Of a DNA stretch of 64,000 nucleotides, positions 55,499 through 64,000 are shown in pieces. The number at the start of each line of letters is the position of its first letter. The stretch's first letter is position 1. The stretch covers positions 248,001-312,000 of the forward strand of contig NZ_JACVHC010000003.1 of the NCBI RefSeq assembly GCF_017976235.1. Reading direction: 5' to 3'. The notes below the pieces were generated by a model. It was given only the letters and a program-made list of their open reading frames with translations. It was not told the DNA's origin and did not search any database. The translations under genes and the position numbers were made by a program. The stretch is from Pseudomonas anatoliensis. Its GTDB lineage: Bacteria; Pseudomonadota; Gammaproteobacteria; Pseudomonadales; Pseudomonadaceae.

Positions 55499-56071
55499 AT
55501 GAAAAACGTCAGCCCCAGCTACCTCAAGCATCAATTCCTGATCGCCATGCCACACATGGCCGACCCGAACTTTGCCCATACCTTGACCTACATCGTCGAG
55601 CACACGGCCAATGGCGCCATGGGGATCGTGGTCAATCGACCGCAAGAGCTGAATCTGGCTGACATCCTCGAGCAATTGCGTCCGGACATCGATCCGCCGG
55701 CCCTCTGCCAGCACGTGCCGATCTTCATCGGCGGGCCGGTACAGACCGATCGCGGTTTTGTCCTGCACCCGGCGGGCAAGACGTTCCAGGCCACCGCCGA
55801 GCTTGAGGGCGACCTGGCACTGTCCACCTCCCAGGACGTGCTGTTCGCCATCGCTGACGGCATGGGGCCGGCAAAAAGCCTGATCGCGCTGGGTTACGCC
55901 GGTTGGGAAGCCGGGCAACTGGAGGCCGAAATGGCCGACAACGCCTGGCTGACCTGCCCGTACGACGCCGACATCCTGTTCAACACCAGCAGCGAACTGC
56001 GCCTCGAAGCGGCGGCCAGGCACTTGGGGATCAACCTCAACCTGCTGACCAGCCAGGCAGGGCACGCCTGA
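55499..56071 (+). CDS. algH: YqgE/AlgH family protein
   Basis: 190 residues from ATG at 55499 (MKNVSPSYLKHQFLIAMPHM). ADPNFAHTLTYIVEHTANGA, MGIVVNRPQELNLADIL and FIGGPVQTDRGFVLHP are the UPF0301/YqgE signature. Named for a role in alginate regulation in P. aeruginosa; molecular function unsettled. Its TGA shares a base with the ruvX ATG (TGATG). Confidence 0.95.
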   Translation: MKNVSPSYLKHQFLIAMPHMADPNFAHTLTYIVEHTANGAMGIVVNRPQELNLADILEQLRPDIDPPALCQHVPIFIGGPVQTDRGFVLHPAGKTFQATAELEGDLALSTSQDVLFAIADGMGPAKSLIALGYAGWEAGQLEAEMADNAWLTCPYDADILFNTSSELRLEAAARHLGINLNLLTSQAGHA

Positions 56072-56508
56072 TGGCCCTGCGCCTGATTCTCGGCTTCGAC
56101 TACGGCACCAAACAGATCGGCGTAGCGGTCGGCCAGGTGATCACCGGCCAGGCCCGAGAGCTGTGCACCTTGAAAGCGCAGAACGGTGTTCCCGACTGGA
56201 ACCAGGTCGAAGCGCTTATAAAGGAATGGAAACCCGACGCCGTCGTCGTCGGCCTGCCGTTGAACATGGACGGCACACCCAGCGACATGTGCGTGCGCGC
56301 CGAGAAATTCGCCCGCCGCCTCAACGGCCGCTACAACCTGCCCTTCTATACCCACGATGAACGCCTGACCACGTTCGAAGCCAAGGGCGAGCGCCTGGCG
56401 CGTGGCGGTCAGAAGGGCAGTTACCGCGACAACCCGGTGGACGCCATCGCTGCCGCTCTGCTGTTGCAGGGCTGGCTCGATGAAAACACTGCTTTATTTG
56501 AATCCTGA
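56071..56508 (+). CDS. ruvX: Holliday junction resolvase-like RuvX (YqgF)
   Basis: 145 residues with the RNase H-like fold: [17 protein letters not shown] (first catalytic Asp), [16 protein letters not shown] and [17 protein letters not shown] (last Asp). Implicated in 16S rRNA 5'-end maturation and, by fold, junction resolution. Overlaps algH by one base; pyrR follows after 82 bases. Confidence 0.95.
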   Translation: MALRLILGFDYGTKQIGVAVGQVITGQARELCTLKAQNGVPDWNQVEALIKEWKPDAVVVGLPLNMDGTPSDMCVRAEKFARRLNGRYNLPFYTHDERLTTFEAKGERLARGGQKGSYRDNPVDAIAAALLLQGWLDENTALFES

Positions 56509-56590
56509 CAAGCGCTACGGCGCTTTTCTTTTGGCTAAAATCTCGAGCCACCTCCGGCAGGATGGAGCTCGGGTCGAAGAAGGAGCAACC

Positions 56591-57097
56591 ATGAGTCTGC
56601 CCAATCCCGCCGATCTGATCAGCCAGATGGCGATCCGCCTCAAGGCGCACCTTGCACTGCGTGAAATCAGCGAGCCGCGTTACATCGGTATCCGTACCGG
56701 CGGCATCTGGGTCGCGCAGGCGCTGCTCAAGGAACTGGGCAGCGACGCGCCGCTGGGCACGCTGGATGTTTCCTTCTACCGCGACGACTTCAGCCAGAAC
56801 GGCCTGCACCCACAAGTGCGCCCGTCTGCCCTGCCCTTCGAGATCGAAGGCCAGCATCTGGTGCTGATCGACGACGTACTGATGAGCGGCCGCACCATCC
56901 GCGCCGCCATGAACGAATTATTCGACTACGGCCGCCCGGCCAGCGTGACGCTGGTGTGCCTGCTCGACCTCGACGCCGGCGAGTTGCCGATCCGCCCGAA
57001 CGTGGTCGGCGCGACCCTGTCGCTGGCCGCTCACGAGCGCGTGAAGCTGTCCGGGCCCGAGCCGCTGACACTCGAACTGCAAGATTTCACCCTTTAA
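56591..57097 (+). CDS. pyrR: PyrR pyrimidine regulatory protein / uracil phosphoribosyltransferase
   Basis: 168 residues from ATG at 56591, with AAGGAG 5 bases upstream. Type I phosphoribosyltransferase motif [20 protein letters not shown], plus [20 protein letters not shown] and [17 protein letters not shown]. In Pseudomonas PyrR sits before pyrB and is thought to control the pyr operon and salvage uracil. 27 bases separate it from pyrB. Confidence 0.95.
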   Translation: MSLPNPADLISQMAIRLKAHLALREISEPRYIGIRTGGIWVAQALLKELGSDAPLGTLDVSFYRDDFSQNGLHPQVRPSALPFEIEGQHLVLIDDVLMSGRTIRAAMNELFDYGRPASVTLVCLLDLDAGELPIRPNVVGATLSLAAHERVKLSGPEPLTLELQDFTL

Positions 57098-57124
57098 TCC
57101 GCCCTATTGAGAGTCCCCCTCGCG

Positions 57125-58129
57125 ATGACGCCTCTAGATACCAAGCGCCCGCTGCAGCTCAATGATCAGGGCCAGCTGCGCCACTTCCTCTCGCTCGACG
57201 GTCTGCGCCGCGAGTTGCTGACGGAAATCCTCGACACGGCCGACTCCTTCCTTGAAGTCGGCGCCCGGGCGGTGAAAAAAGTCCCGTTGTTGCGCGGCAA
57301 GACCGTGTGCAACGTGTTCTTCGAAAACTCCACCCGCACCCGCACTACCTTCGAACTCGCCGCCCAGCGACTGTCGGCGGACGTGATCACCCTGAACGTG
57401 TCGACCTCGTCGGCGAGCAAAGGTGAAACCCTGCTCGACACCCTGCGCAACCTGGAAGCCATGGCCGCCGACATGTTCGTCGTGCGCCACGGTGATTCGG
57501 GCGCTGCGCACTTCATCGCCGAACATGTTTGCCCACAGGTGGCGATCATCAACGGCGGCGACGGCCGTCACGCGCACCCGACGCAGGGCATGCTCGACAT
57601 GCTGACGATTCGTCGGCACAAGGGCGGTTTCGAAAACCTCTCGGTGGCCATCGTCGGCGACATCCTGCACTCGCGGGTGGCGCGCTCGAACATGCTCGCC
57701 CTGAAGACCCTCGGCTGCCCGGACATTCGCGTGATCGCGCCGAAAACCCTGCTGCCGATCGGCATCGAGCAATACGGCGTCAAGGTCTACACCGACATGA
57801 CTGAAGGCCTCAAAGACGTCGATGTGGTGATCATGCTGCGCCTGCAGCGTGAGCGCATGACCGGCGGCCTGCTGCCAAGCGAAGGCGAGTTCTATCGCTT
57901 GTTCGGCCTGACCACCGCGCGTCTGGCCGGGGCCAAACCCGATTGCATCGTCATGCACCCGGGGCCGATCAACCGTGGGGTGGAAATCGAGTCAGCGGTG
58001 GCCGATGGCCCGCACTCGGTGATCCTCAATCAGGTGACTTACGGCATCGCGATTCGTATGGCCGTGCTGTCCATGGCCATGAGCGGGCAGACTGCCCAGC
58101 GCCAATTCGAGCAGGAGAACGCCCAGTGA
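57125..58129 (+). CDS. pyrB: aspartate carbamoyltransferase catalytic subunit
   Basis: 334 residues from ATG at 57125. An N-terminal extension ([20 protein letters not shown]) precedes the family core, as in class A Pseudomonas ATCase where it binds effector nucleotides. [19 protein letters not shown] (carbamoyl-phosphate site), [20 protein letters not shown] and [14 protein letters not shown] are diagnostic. Forms a dodecamer with PyrC'. Stop overlaps the pyrC' GTG. Confidence 0.96.
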   Translation: MTPLDTKRPLQLNDQGQLRHFLSLDGLRRELLTEILDTADSFLEVGARAVKKVPLLRGKTVCNVFFENSTRTRTTFELAAQRLSADVITLNVSTSSASKGETLLDTLRNLEAMAADMFVVRHGDSGAAHFIAEHVCPQVAIINGGDGRHAHPTQGMLDMLTIRRHKGGFENLSVAIVGDILHSRVARSNMLALKTLGCPDIRVIAPKTLLPIGIEQYGVKVYTDMTEGLKDVDVVIMLRLQRERMTGGLLPSEGEFYRLFGLTTARLAGAKPDCIVMHPGPINRGVEIESAVADGPHSVILNQVTYGIAIRMAVLSMAMSGQTAQRQFEQENAQ

Positions 58130-59397
58130 AGCTCAGCATTCTCGGCGCACGCGTCATTGATCCAAGCAGTGGCCTGGATCAAATCACCGACATTCACATT
58201 GAAGCCTGCAAGATCATCGCCCTCGGCGCGGCGCCGGCCGGTTTCAGCGCAGTAGAAACCATCGACGCCACCGGTCTGGTGGCCGCTCCGGGTCTGGTCG
58301 ACTTGAACGTCGCCCTGCGCGAGCCGGGCTACAGCCGCAAAGGCTCGATCGCCAGCGAAACCCGCGCCGCCGCGGCCGGCGGTGTGACCAGCCTGTGCTG
58401 CCCGCCGCAAACCAAACCGGTGCTCGACACTTCAGCTGTGACCGAACTGATCCTCGACCGCGCCCGCGAAGCCGGCAATACCAAGGTCTTCCCGATCGGC
58501 GCGCTGAGCAAAGGTCTGGACGGTGAGCAGCTCGCCGAACTGGTTGCCCTGCGTGACGCCGGTTGTGTGGCTTTCGGCAACGGTCTGGAGAGTTTCCGCA
58601 ACACCCGCACCCTGTGCCGGGCATTGGACTACGCGGCGACGTTCGACCTGACGGTGATCTTCAACTCGCAGGATCACGATCTGGCCGAGGGTGGTCTGGC
58701 CCACGAAGGCGCCGTCGCCAGTTTCCTCGGCTTGCCGGGCATTCCGGAAACCGCTGAAACCGTGGCACTGGCCCGCGACCTGTTGCTGGTCGAGCAGACC
58801 GGCGTGCGCGCGCACTTCAGCCAACTGACCAGCGCTCGCGGTGTTGCGCTGATCGCTCAGGCTCAGGCCCGTGGTTTGAAGGTGACGGCGGATGTGGCGC
58901 TGTATCAGTTGATTCTGACCGACGAAGCGCTGATCGACTTCAGCAGCCTCTATCACGTGCAGCCACCGCTGCGCACCCGCGCTGACCGCGATGGTCTGCG
59001 CGAAGCAGTGAAGTCCGGGGTGATCTCGGCGATTTCCAGCCATCACCAACCGCACGAGCGTGACGCCAAACTGGCACCGTTTGGCGCGACGGAACCGGGC
59101 ATCAGCAGCGTTGAACTGCTGCTGCCGCTGGCGATGACGCTGGTTGAGGATGGTTTGCTCGATCTGCCGACCCTGCTGGCTCGCCTGAGCGCCGGCCCGG
59201 CCGAAGCGCTGCGCCTGCCGGCGGGCAAACTGGCGGTGGGGGGTGCGGCGGATATCGTGCTGTTAGATCCGAAGGCATCGACGGTGGCCGGTGAACACTG
59301 GCGGTCGAAGGGCGAGAACTGCCCGTTCATGGGTCACAGCTTGCCGGGTGTGGTTCGCTATACGCTGGTGGATGGGCGGATCAGCCACCAGGCCTGA
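58126..59397 (+). CDS. pyrC: inactive dihydroorotase-like subunit PyrC'
   Basis: 423 residues from GTG at 58126 (then [16 protein letters not shown]), overlapping pyrB by 4 bases. It is a dihydroorotase-type amidohydrolase ([40 protein letters not shown]), but where active enzymes have the HxH metal ligands the sequence reads [10 protein letters not shown], so both histidines are gone. This is the PyrC' pseudo-enzyme of pseudomonads that is needed to assemble ATCase; a separate active pyrC must exist elsewhere. Confidence 0.93.
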   Translation: MKLSILGARVIDPSSGLDQITDIHIEACKIIALGAAPAGFSAVETIDATGLVAAPGLVDLNVALREPGYSRKGSIASETRAAAAGGVTSLCCPPQTKPVLDTSAVTELILDRAREAGNTKVFPIGALSKGLDGEQLAELVALRDAGCVAFGNGLESFRNTRTLCRALDYAATFDLTVIFNSQDHDLAEGGLAHEGAVASFLGLPGIPETAETVALARDLLLVEQTGVRAHFSQLTSARGVALIAQAQARGLKVTADVALYQLILTDEALIDFSSLYHVQPPLRTRADRDGLREAVKSGVISAISSHHQPHERDAKLAPFGATEPGISSVELLLPLAMTLVEDGLLDLPTLLARLSAGPAEALRLPAGKLAVGGAADIVLLDPKASTVAGEHWRSKGENCPFMGHSLPGVVRYTLVDGRISHQA

Positions 59398-59400
59398 AAG

Positions 59401-59481
59401 CAAAAGATCGCAGCCTGCGGCAGCTCCTACAAGTTGGAACGCATTCCATTGTAGGAGCTGCCGCAGGCTGCGATCTTTTGA
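59401..59481. repeat. REP-type inverted repeat, family A
   Basis: CAAAAGATCGCAGCCTGCGG and its inverted copy, starting 3 bases after the pyrC' stop. Confidence 0.9.
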
Positions 59482-59501
59482 TCTTCACTCAGCGTTGCCC
59501 C

Positions 59502-59580
59502 AATCGCCAGCAGGCTGGCTCCCACATTGGATCGGTGAACGACACAAATCCCCTGTGGGAGCTGGCCTTGCCAGCAATGG
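59502..59580. repeat. inverted repeat, REP family B
   Basis: ATCGCCAGCAGGCTGGCTCC and a diverged inverted arm (GGGAGCTGGCCTTGCCAGCA), placed directly against the TM2 gene stop (59582). Confidence 0.85.
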
Positions 59581-59581
59581 C

Positions 59582-60016
59582 TTACTGAAAGGTGCCGCGA
59601 TTCTGCGCGTTGCGCACCGAGACCTGATCATTCAGTGTCCAGAAGTCATACAGCACGCCAATAAAGAACAACCCGCCGGTCAGCAGGTACAACAAGCCGC
59701 TGATCCACTTGCCCTGGTACATCCGGTGCACGCCCAGCACACCGAGAAACGTCAGCAGAATCCACGCCACGTTGTACTCGATCGGCCCGTCGGCAAAGCG
59801 CAGATCTGCCTCGCGATCCATTGCCGGGATCAGAAACAGGTCGATCAGCCAGCCAATTCCCAGCAAACCGAAGGTGAAAAACCAGATCGTCCCGGTCACA
59901 GGCTTGCCGTAATAAAAGCGGTGGGCACCGGTAAATCCGAAGATCCACAGCAGGTAACCGATGATTTTGCTGTGGGTGGTTTTTTCCTTCACACGGGGTA
60001 GCTGATAGCTGTTCAT
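59582..60016 (-). CDS. TM2 domain membrane protein
   Basis: 144 residues. Two TM2-type units: SKIIGYLLWIFGFTGAHRFY with GKPVTGTIWFFTFGLLGIGW, then WILLTFLGVLGVHRMYQGKW with ISGLLYLLTGGLFFIGVLYD; the G-x-H-R-x-Y between helices is the family mark. Predicted four helices. Function unknown. Convergent with pyrC'. Confidence 0.88.
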   Translation of the reverse strand: MNSYQLPRVKEKTTHSKIIGYLLWIFGFTGAHRFYYGKPVTGTIWFFTFGLLGIGWLIDLFLIPAMDREADLRFADGPIEYNVAWILLTFLGVLGVHRMYQGKWISGLLYLLTGGLFFIGVLYDFWTLNDQVSVRNAQNRGTFQ

Positions 60017-60264
60017 GAAGACCTCGATGCACTCGATAGATAAATATTCTTGAATTCTTTGTGACTTTTTTACAGGTAGCCGACGTATGGCAAATGTTAC
60101 CGTCGCTACCGTGAAAGCCTTATAGCACCGGACCTCTGTCCGACAATCGCGTCAATTTGCCGCTTATTTGGTTCCGTAGCCTCCCGTTTGAATCGACCAA
60201 CGGCCTCGGAAGTCACAAAAAAGCTGTTATAAAGTTGCGCGCTATCACTTAAGAGCCACGCCGA
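60017..60264. promoter_or_regulatory. divergent region, TM2 gene / NlpC-P60 gene
   Basis: 248 bases between divergent starts, relatively AT-rich near the TM2 start. Probably contains both promoters; TTATAAAG near 60228 could be a -10 for the plus-strand gene. No other structure seen. Confidence 0.35.
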
Positions 60265-60882
60265 ATGCGACCATTTTTCAAGACATGGCTAACTATTTGC
60301 CTATTAATGCCACTGGCCGCCCACGCCACCAATCGTGAGCAACGTCTTCCTAACGTTAACGGCTTTACCCCTAAATCCCACGCTTCTGCCCCATCGAGCA
60401 AAAGCAAACAAAGCAAAATCACCACGCTGAGCAGCAAAAGCCGCAGCAGTCTGGTGCCGCCGATGGCGAGCAAGGAAAGCAGCAACGTCCTGAGCCGCGC
60501 GGTAAACGTCCTCGGTACTCCTTATCGTTGGGGCGGCAGCAGCCCAAGTAAAGGCTTTGATTGCAGCGGCCTGGTGAAATACGCGTTCAACGACGCCACA
60601 TTTGACCTGCCACGCACTTCCAATGCCATGGCCAGCGGCCACGGTGAGAAAGTCGAGCGCAAGGACCTGAAACCGGGCGACCTGATTTTCTTCAAACTCA
60701 AGAGCCGTCGGGTCAACCACGTTGCTATCTACATGGGCAACGACCGCTTTATCCACGCGCCACGTCGTGGCAAGTCGGTGAGCATCGATACGCTGAACAA
60801 GCCGTACTGGCAGAAGCATTACGTGGTTGCCAAGCGTGTATTACCGAAAGAGCAAAGCCAGATGCGCGTCGTTCAGCGCTAA
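60265..60882 (+). CDS. NlpC/P60 cell-wall endopeptidase
   Basis: 205 residues. Signal peptide (MRPFFKTWLTICLLMPLAAHA), a Ser/Lys-rich linker, then an NlpC/P60 cysteine peptidase: GTPYRWGGSSPSKGFDCSGL (catalytic Cys about residue 99), LKPGDLIFFKLKSRRVNHVA (catalytic His) and DRFIHAPRRG (third polar residue). It should cut peptidoglycan stem peptides in the periplasm. Related to Spr/MepS-type hydrolases. Confidence 0.92.
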   Translation: MRPFFKTWLTICLLMPLAAHATNREQRLPNVNGFTPKSHASAPSSKSKQSKITTLSSKSRSSLVPPMASKESSNVLSRAVNVLGTPYRWGGSSPSKGFDCSGLVKYAFNDATFDLPRTSNAMASGHGEKVERKDLKPGDLIFFKLKSRRVNHVAIYMGNDRFIHAPRRGKSVSIDTLNKPYWQKHYVVAKRVLPKEQSQMRVVQR

Positions 60883-60885
60883 AAG

Positions 60886-60992
60886 TCAAAAGATCGCAGC
60901 CTTCGGCAGCTCCTACACAGGGTCATGTTCGTCCACATATCGCGGATGAACACGAAATCCTGTAGGAGCTGCCGAATGCTGCGATCTTTTGC
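60886..60992. repeat. REP-type inverted repeat, family A
   Basis: TCAAAAGATCGCAGCCTTCG and its inverted copy around a ~45-base loop; it fills the convergent gap and ends 3 bases from the pilT stop. Confidence 0.9.
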
Positions 60993-60994
60993 TT

Positions 60995-62029
60995 TTAAAA
61001 GTTATCCGGCGTACGCGCCTTCTCCCGCGCATGCTCGCGACTGATCAAGCCCTTGGTCACCAGATCCTTCAGGCACATATCCAGTGTCTGCATCCCCAGC
61101 GACCCACCGGTCTGAATCGCCGAATACATTTGCGCCACCTTGTCCTCGCGGATCAGGTTACGGATCGCCGACGTTCCCAGCATGATCTCGTGCGCCGCCA
61201 CTCGCCCGCCGCCGATCTTCTTGATCAGCGTCTGCGAGACCACTGCCAGCAGTGACTCCGACAACATCGAACGCACCATGGATTTCTCGTCACCGGGGAA
61301 CACGTCCACCACACGGTCGATGGTTTTCGCGGCAGACGTCGTGTGCAATGTGCCGAATACCAGGTGCCCGGTCTCGGCCGCGGTCAGCGCCAGGCGAATG
61401 GTCTCCAGGTCGCGCATCTCGCCCACCAGAATCACATCCGGGTCTTCACGCAGCGCTGAACGCAGAGCCGTAGCGAAACTGCGGGTATCGCGGTGGACTT
61501 CACGCTGATTGATCAGGCATTTGCGCGACTCGTGAACAAACTCGATCGGATCTTCGATGGTCAGGATGTGATGGTGGCGATGGGTGTTGAGGTAATCGAT
61601 CATCGCCGCCAGCGTGGTCGATTTACCGGAACCGGTCGGCCCGGTGACCAGCACCAGCCCACGCGGAGCATCGGTGATCTTGCGGAAGACGTCGCCCATG
61701 GCGAGGTCTTCCATGCTCAGCACTTTCGACGGAATGGTGCGAAACACCGCCCCCGCGCCACGATTCTGATTGAAGGCATTGACCCGAAAACGCGCCACGC
61801 CGGGGACTTCGAAGGAAAAGTCGGTTTCCAGATGTTTCTCGAAGTCGACCCGCTGGGTGTCGTTCATGATGTCGTAGATCAATTCGTGCACTTGCTTGTG
61901 GTCCAGCGCCGGCAGATTGATCCGCCGCACATCGCCATCGACGCGGATCATCGGCGGCAGACCGGCCGACAAGTGCAGGTCGGAAGCGCCCTGTTTGGCG
62001 CTGAAGGCCAGCAGTTCAGTGATATCCAT
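60995..62029 (-). CDS. pilT: type IV pilus retraction ATPase PilT
   Basis: 344 residues from ATG at 62029 (MDITELLAFSAKQGASDLHL). Walker A VTGPTGSGKSTTLAAMIDYL (about residue 130), the Asp box TIEDPIEFVH, Walker B DPDVILVGEMRDLETIRLAL, the His box GHLVFGTLHTTSA and the retraction-specific SAIRNLIREDKVAQM. It powers pilus disassembly for twitching, the output of the pil-chp system at 43-53 kb. No pilU follows. Divergent from yggS with 56 bases between. Confidence 0.97.
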   Translation of the reverse strand: MDITELLAFSAKQGASDLHLSAGLPPMIRVDGDVRRINLPALDHKQVHELIYDIMNDTQRVDFEKHLETDFSFEVPGVARFRVNAFNQNRGAGAVFRTIPSKVLSMEDLAMGDVFRKITDAPRGLVLVTGPTGSGKSTTLAAMIDYLNTHRHHHILTIEDPIEFVHESRKCLINQREVHRDTRSFATALRSALREDPDVILVGEMRDLETIRLALTAAETGHLVFGTLHTTSAAKTIDRVVDVFPGDEKSMVRSMLSESLLAVVSQTLIKKIGGGRVAAHEIMLGTSAIRNLIREDKVAQMYSAIQTGGSLGMQTLDMCLKDLVTKGLISREHAREKARTPDNF

Positions 62030-62085
62030 AGCGCTCCTCAATTCCAGTAGAATGCCGCGAACCTTCAGACTCACGGCGCCTCTTG

Positions 62086-62772
62086 ATGTCCACGATAGCA
62101 GACAACATCCTTCAGGTTAGTTCGCGCATCCAGGCCGCCACCGCTGCTGCCGGACGTGCTGAAAACAGCGTGCAGTTGCTGGCCGTGAGCAAGACCAAAC
62201 CCGCCGACGCCCTGCGTGAAGCCCACGCCGCCGGCCTGCACAACTTTGGCGAGAACTATCTGCAAGAGGCCCTGAGCAAACAGCTGGAACTGGCCGACCT
62301 GCCCTTGATCTGGCACTTCATCGGGCCCATTCAATCGAACAAGACTCGCGCGATTGCCGAGCATTTCGAATGGGTGCATTCCGTGGACCGTCTGAAAATT
62401 GCCCAGCGCCTGTCCGAACAGCGCCCGGCCGAGCTGCCGCCGCTGAACATCTGCATTCAGGTCAACGTCAGCGGTGAAGCCAGCAAGTCCGGCTGCACCC
62501 CGGCCGACCTGCCGGCGCTGGCGCATGCCATCAGCGCCTTGCCACGCCTTAAGCTGCGCGGCTTGATGGCGATTCCCGAGCCGACTGAAGATCGCGCCGA
62601 ACAGGACGCCGCATTTGCTGCCGTGCAACGTTTGCAGGCCAGCCTGAATCTGCCGCTCGACACACTTTCCATGGGCATGAGCCATGACCTTGAGTCGGCC
62701 ATTGCCCAAGGCGCCACCTGGGTGCGGATTGGTACCGCCCTGTTTGGCGCACGCGACTATTCCCAATCTTGA
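62086..62772 (+). CDS. yggS: PLP homeostasis protein (YggS/PROSC)
   Basis: 228 residues from ATG at 62086 (MSTIADNILQVSSRIQAATA). A fold-type III PLP barrel: VQLLAVSKTKPADALREAHA carries the PLP Lys, then NFGENYLQEALSKQ, WHFIGPIQSNKTRAIAEHF and SMGMSHDLESAIAQGATWVR. It regulates pyridoxal phosphate levels rather than catalysing a classical reaction. Usual partner of proC and yggT, which follow. Confidence 0.95.
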   Translation: MSTIADNILQVSSRIQAATAAAGRAENSVQLLAVSKTKPADALREAHAAGLHNFGENYLQEALSKQLELADLPLIWHFIGPIQSNKTRAIAEHFEWVHSVDRLKIAQRLSEQRPAELPPLNICIQVNVSGEASKSGCTPADLPALAHAISALPRLKLRGLMAIPEPTEDRAEQDAAFAAVQRLQASLNLPLDTLSMGMSHDLESAIAQGATWVRIGTALFGARDYSQS

Positions 62773-62795
62773 AACTTTCCAGATAAGGACCTGAC

Positions 62796-63614
62796 ATGAG
62801 CGACACACGTATTGCCTTTATCGGTGCCGGCAACATGGCCGCCAGTTTGATCGGCGGCCTGCGGGCCAAGGGTCTGGAAGCTGCACACATCCGTGCCAGC
62901 GACCCGGGCGAAGAAACCCGCGCCAAGGTCAGCGCCGAACACGGCATTGAAACTTTCGCCGACAACGCTCAGGCCATCGAAGGCGTCGATGTCGTCGTGC
63001 TGGCGGTCAAGCCCCAGGCGATGAAAGCCGTTTGCGAAGCGCTTCGCCCGAGCCTCAAACCCGATCAACTGGTGGTCTCCATCGCCGCCGGCATTACCTG
63101 CGCGAGCATGACTGCATGGCTCGGCGAGCAGCCGATCGTACGCTGCATGCCCAACACCCCGGCGCTGCTGCGTCAGGGCGCCAGCGGTCTGTACGCCACC
63201 AGCGAAGTAACCGCCGAGCAACGCCAGCAAGCCGAAGAGCTGCTGTCCGCCGTCGGCATCGTGCTGTGGCTGGATGAAGAACAACAACTGGACGCGGTGA
63301 CTGCCGTTTCCGGTTCCGGCCCTGCGTACTTCTTCCTGTTGATCGAAGCCATGACCGCCGCTGGCGTCAAACTCGGCCTGCCGAAAGAAACCGCTGAGCA
63401 ACTGACCTTGCAAACCGCGCTAGGCGCCGCGCACATGGCGGCTGCCAGTGACGTCGATGCTGCCGAACTGCGTCGTCGCGTGACCTCGCCGGCCGGCACC
63501 ACCGAAGCCGCGATCAAATCATTCCAGGCCGGGGGCTTTGAAGCCCTGGTCGAAAAAGCACTCGGCGCCGCCGCGCACCGCTCGGCCGAAATGGCCGAAC
63601 AACTGGGCAAATAA
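62796..63614 (+). CDS. proC: pyrroline-5-carboxylate reductase
   Basis: 272 residues. NAD(P)-binding IAFIGAGNMAASLIGGL at the N-terminus, VVLAVKPQAMKAVCEAL, CMPNTPALLRQGASGLY and the C-terminal VSGSGPAYFFLLIEAMTAAG and RRRVTSPAGTTEAAIKSFQ are diagnostic. It performs the last step of proline synthesis. Follows yggS by 23 bases; AAGGA precedes its ATG. Confidence 0.97.
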   Translation: MSDTRIAFIGAGNMAASLIGGLRAKGLEAAHIRASDPGEETRAKVSAEHGIETFADNAQAIEGVDVVVLAVKPQAMKAVCEALRPSLKPDQLVVSIAAGITCASMTAWLGEQPIVRCMPNTPALLRQGASGLYATSEVTAEQRQQAEELLSAVGIVLWLDEEQQLDAVTAVSGSGPAYFFLLIEAMTAAGVKLGLPKETAEQLTLQTALGAAHMAAASDVDAAELRRRVTSPAGTTEAAIKSFQAGGFEALVEKALGAAAHRSAEMAEQLGK

Positions 63615-63624
63615 GGAGCCTTAC

Positions 63625-64000
63625 ATGATTGGATTGAACACCGCAGCGGTTTACGTGCTGCAAACCCTCGGCAGTCTGTATCTGCTGATCGTGCTGCTGC
63701 GCTTTGTCCTGCAACTGGTGCGGGCGAACTTCTACAACCCTCTTTGCCAGTTCATCGTCAAAGCGACTCAGCCGCTGCTCAAGCCGCTGCGCCGGATCAT
63801 CCCGAGCATGTTCGGTCTGGACATGTCGTCGCTGGTGCTGGCGATTCTGGTGCAACTGGCGCTGATGGCGCTGACCCTGCTGCTGACTTACGGCACCATC
63901 GGCAACCCGCTGCAACTGCTGATCTGGTCGCTGATCGGCGTGACTGCGCTGTTCCTGAAGATCTTCTTCTTTGCCCTGATCATCAGCGTGATCCTCTCGT
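63625..64000 (+). CDS. yggT: YggT family membrane protein, partial
   Basis: ATG at 63625 follows the proC stop by 10 bases with AAGGAG upstream. The visible 125 residues show helix 1 (AVYVLQTLGSLYLLIVLLRF), NFYNPLCQFIVKATQPLLKP and LRRIIPSMFGLDMSSLVLAI, the first YggT repeat, then further helices before the window ends. Members affect osmotic tolerance or division-site placement; function not settled. Confidence 0.93.
   Translation, partial: MIGLNTAAVYVLQTLGSLYLLIVLLRFVLQLVRANFYNPLCQFIVKATQPLLKPLRRIIPSMFGLDMSSLVLAILVQLALMALTLLLTYGTIGNPLQLLIWSLIGVTALFLKIFFFALIISVILS

Overview
The window looks like a chromosomal segment of a Pseudomonas of the P. fluorescens group. The evidence is the gene content and order (ahcY behind an SAH riboswitch followed by metF; the malonate decarboxylase cluster; the pilGHIJ-chpA twitching chemosensory cluster; gshB-tonB-algH-ruvX-pyrR-pyrB-pyrC'; pilT-yggS-proC-yggT), GC-rich codon use, and many intergenic REP-type inverted repeats of the kinds seen in this group.

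Positions 1 to about 15845 are accessory DNA, the right-hand part of a genomic island whose left end lies outside the window. It holds small hypothetical genes on both strands: an SH3-domain protein cut by the window edge, a histidine phosphatase, a three-helix membrane protein overlapping a 36-residue proline-rich mini-protein, a two-HTH regulator, a DEDDh exonuclease-like protein and several unknowns. Two copies of a GC-rich, apparently structured intergenic element (5275-5376 and 7535-7640) each sit just upstream of a small gene. The island ends in an AT-rich, tightly overlapping four-gene operon (9692-15406): an intact tyrosine recombinase, a large relative whose first catalytic arginine is not visible, a second intact large recombinase, and a small coiled-coil protein. 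About 440 bp further on, chromosomal DNA resumes inside a Na+/H+ antiporter gene that lacks its 5' part, so the island appears to have inserted into that gene.

The core chromosome follows. From 16.6 to 20.9 kb there is an amidase, a VOC protein, a LysR regulator, an FNT-family channel and an acyl-CoA thioesterase. From 20.9 to 23.7 kb is the one-carbon/methyl cycle block: a promoter, an SAH riboswitch, ahcY and metF. From 23.8 to 33.5 kb come a periplasmic binding protein, rhlE, yceI and cytochrome b561, an amine oxidase with a long Ala/Lys/Pro tail, bioA, rsmE and a hemolysin III homologue.

From 33.7 to 42 kb is the complete malonate catabolism cluster mdcABCDEGH-madLM on the minus strand, with a LysR regulator (mdcR) converging on its end. 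From 43 to 53.2 kb is the type IV pilus chemosensory cluster pilG-H-I-J-chpA-chpC; the adaptation enzymes PilK and ChpB are absent, ChpA is short, and a repeat has entered between pilI and pilJ. From 53.4 to 59.4 kb are gshB, tonB and the algH-ruvX-pyrR-pyrB-pyrC' run; PyrC' lacks the metal-binding histidines of true dihydroorotase. The window closes with a TM2 protein, an NlpC/P60 hydrolase, pilT, yggS, proC and the start of yggT.

No rRNA, tRNA or CRISPR array was seen. Everything is read by eye from sequence; no database search was run.
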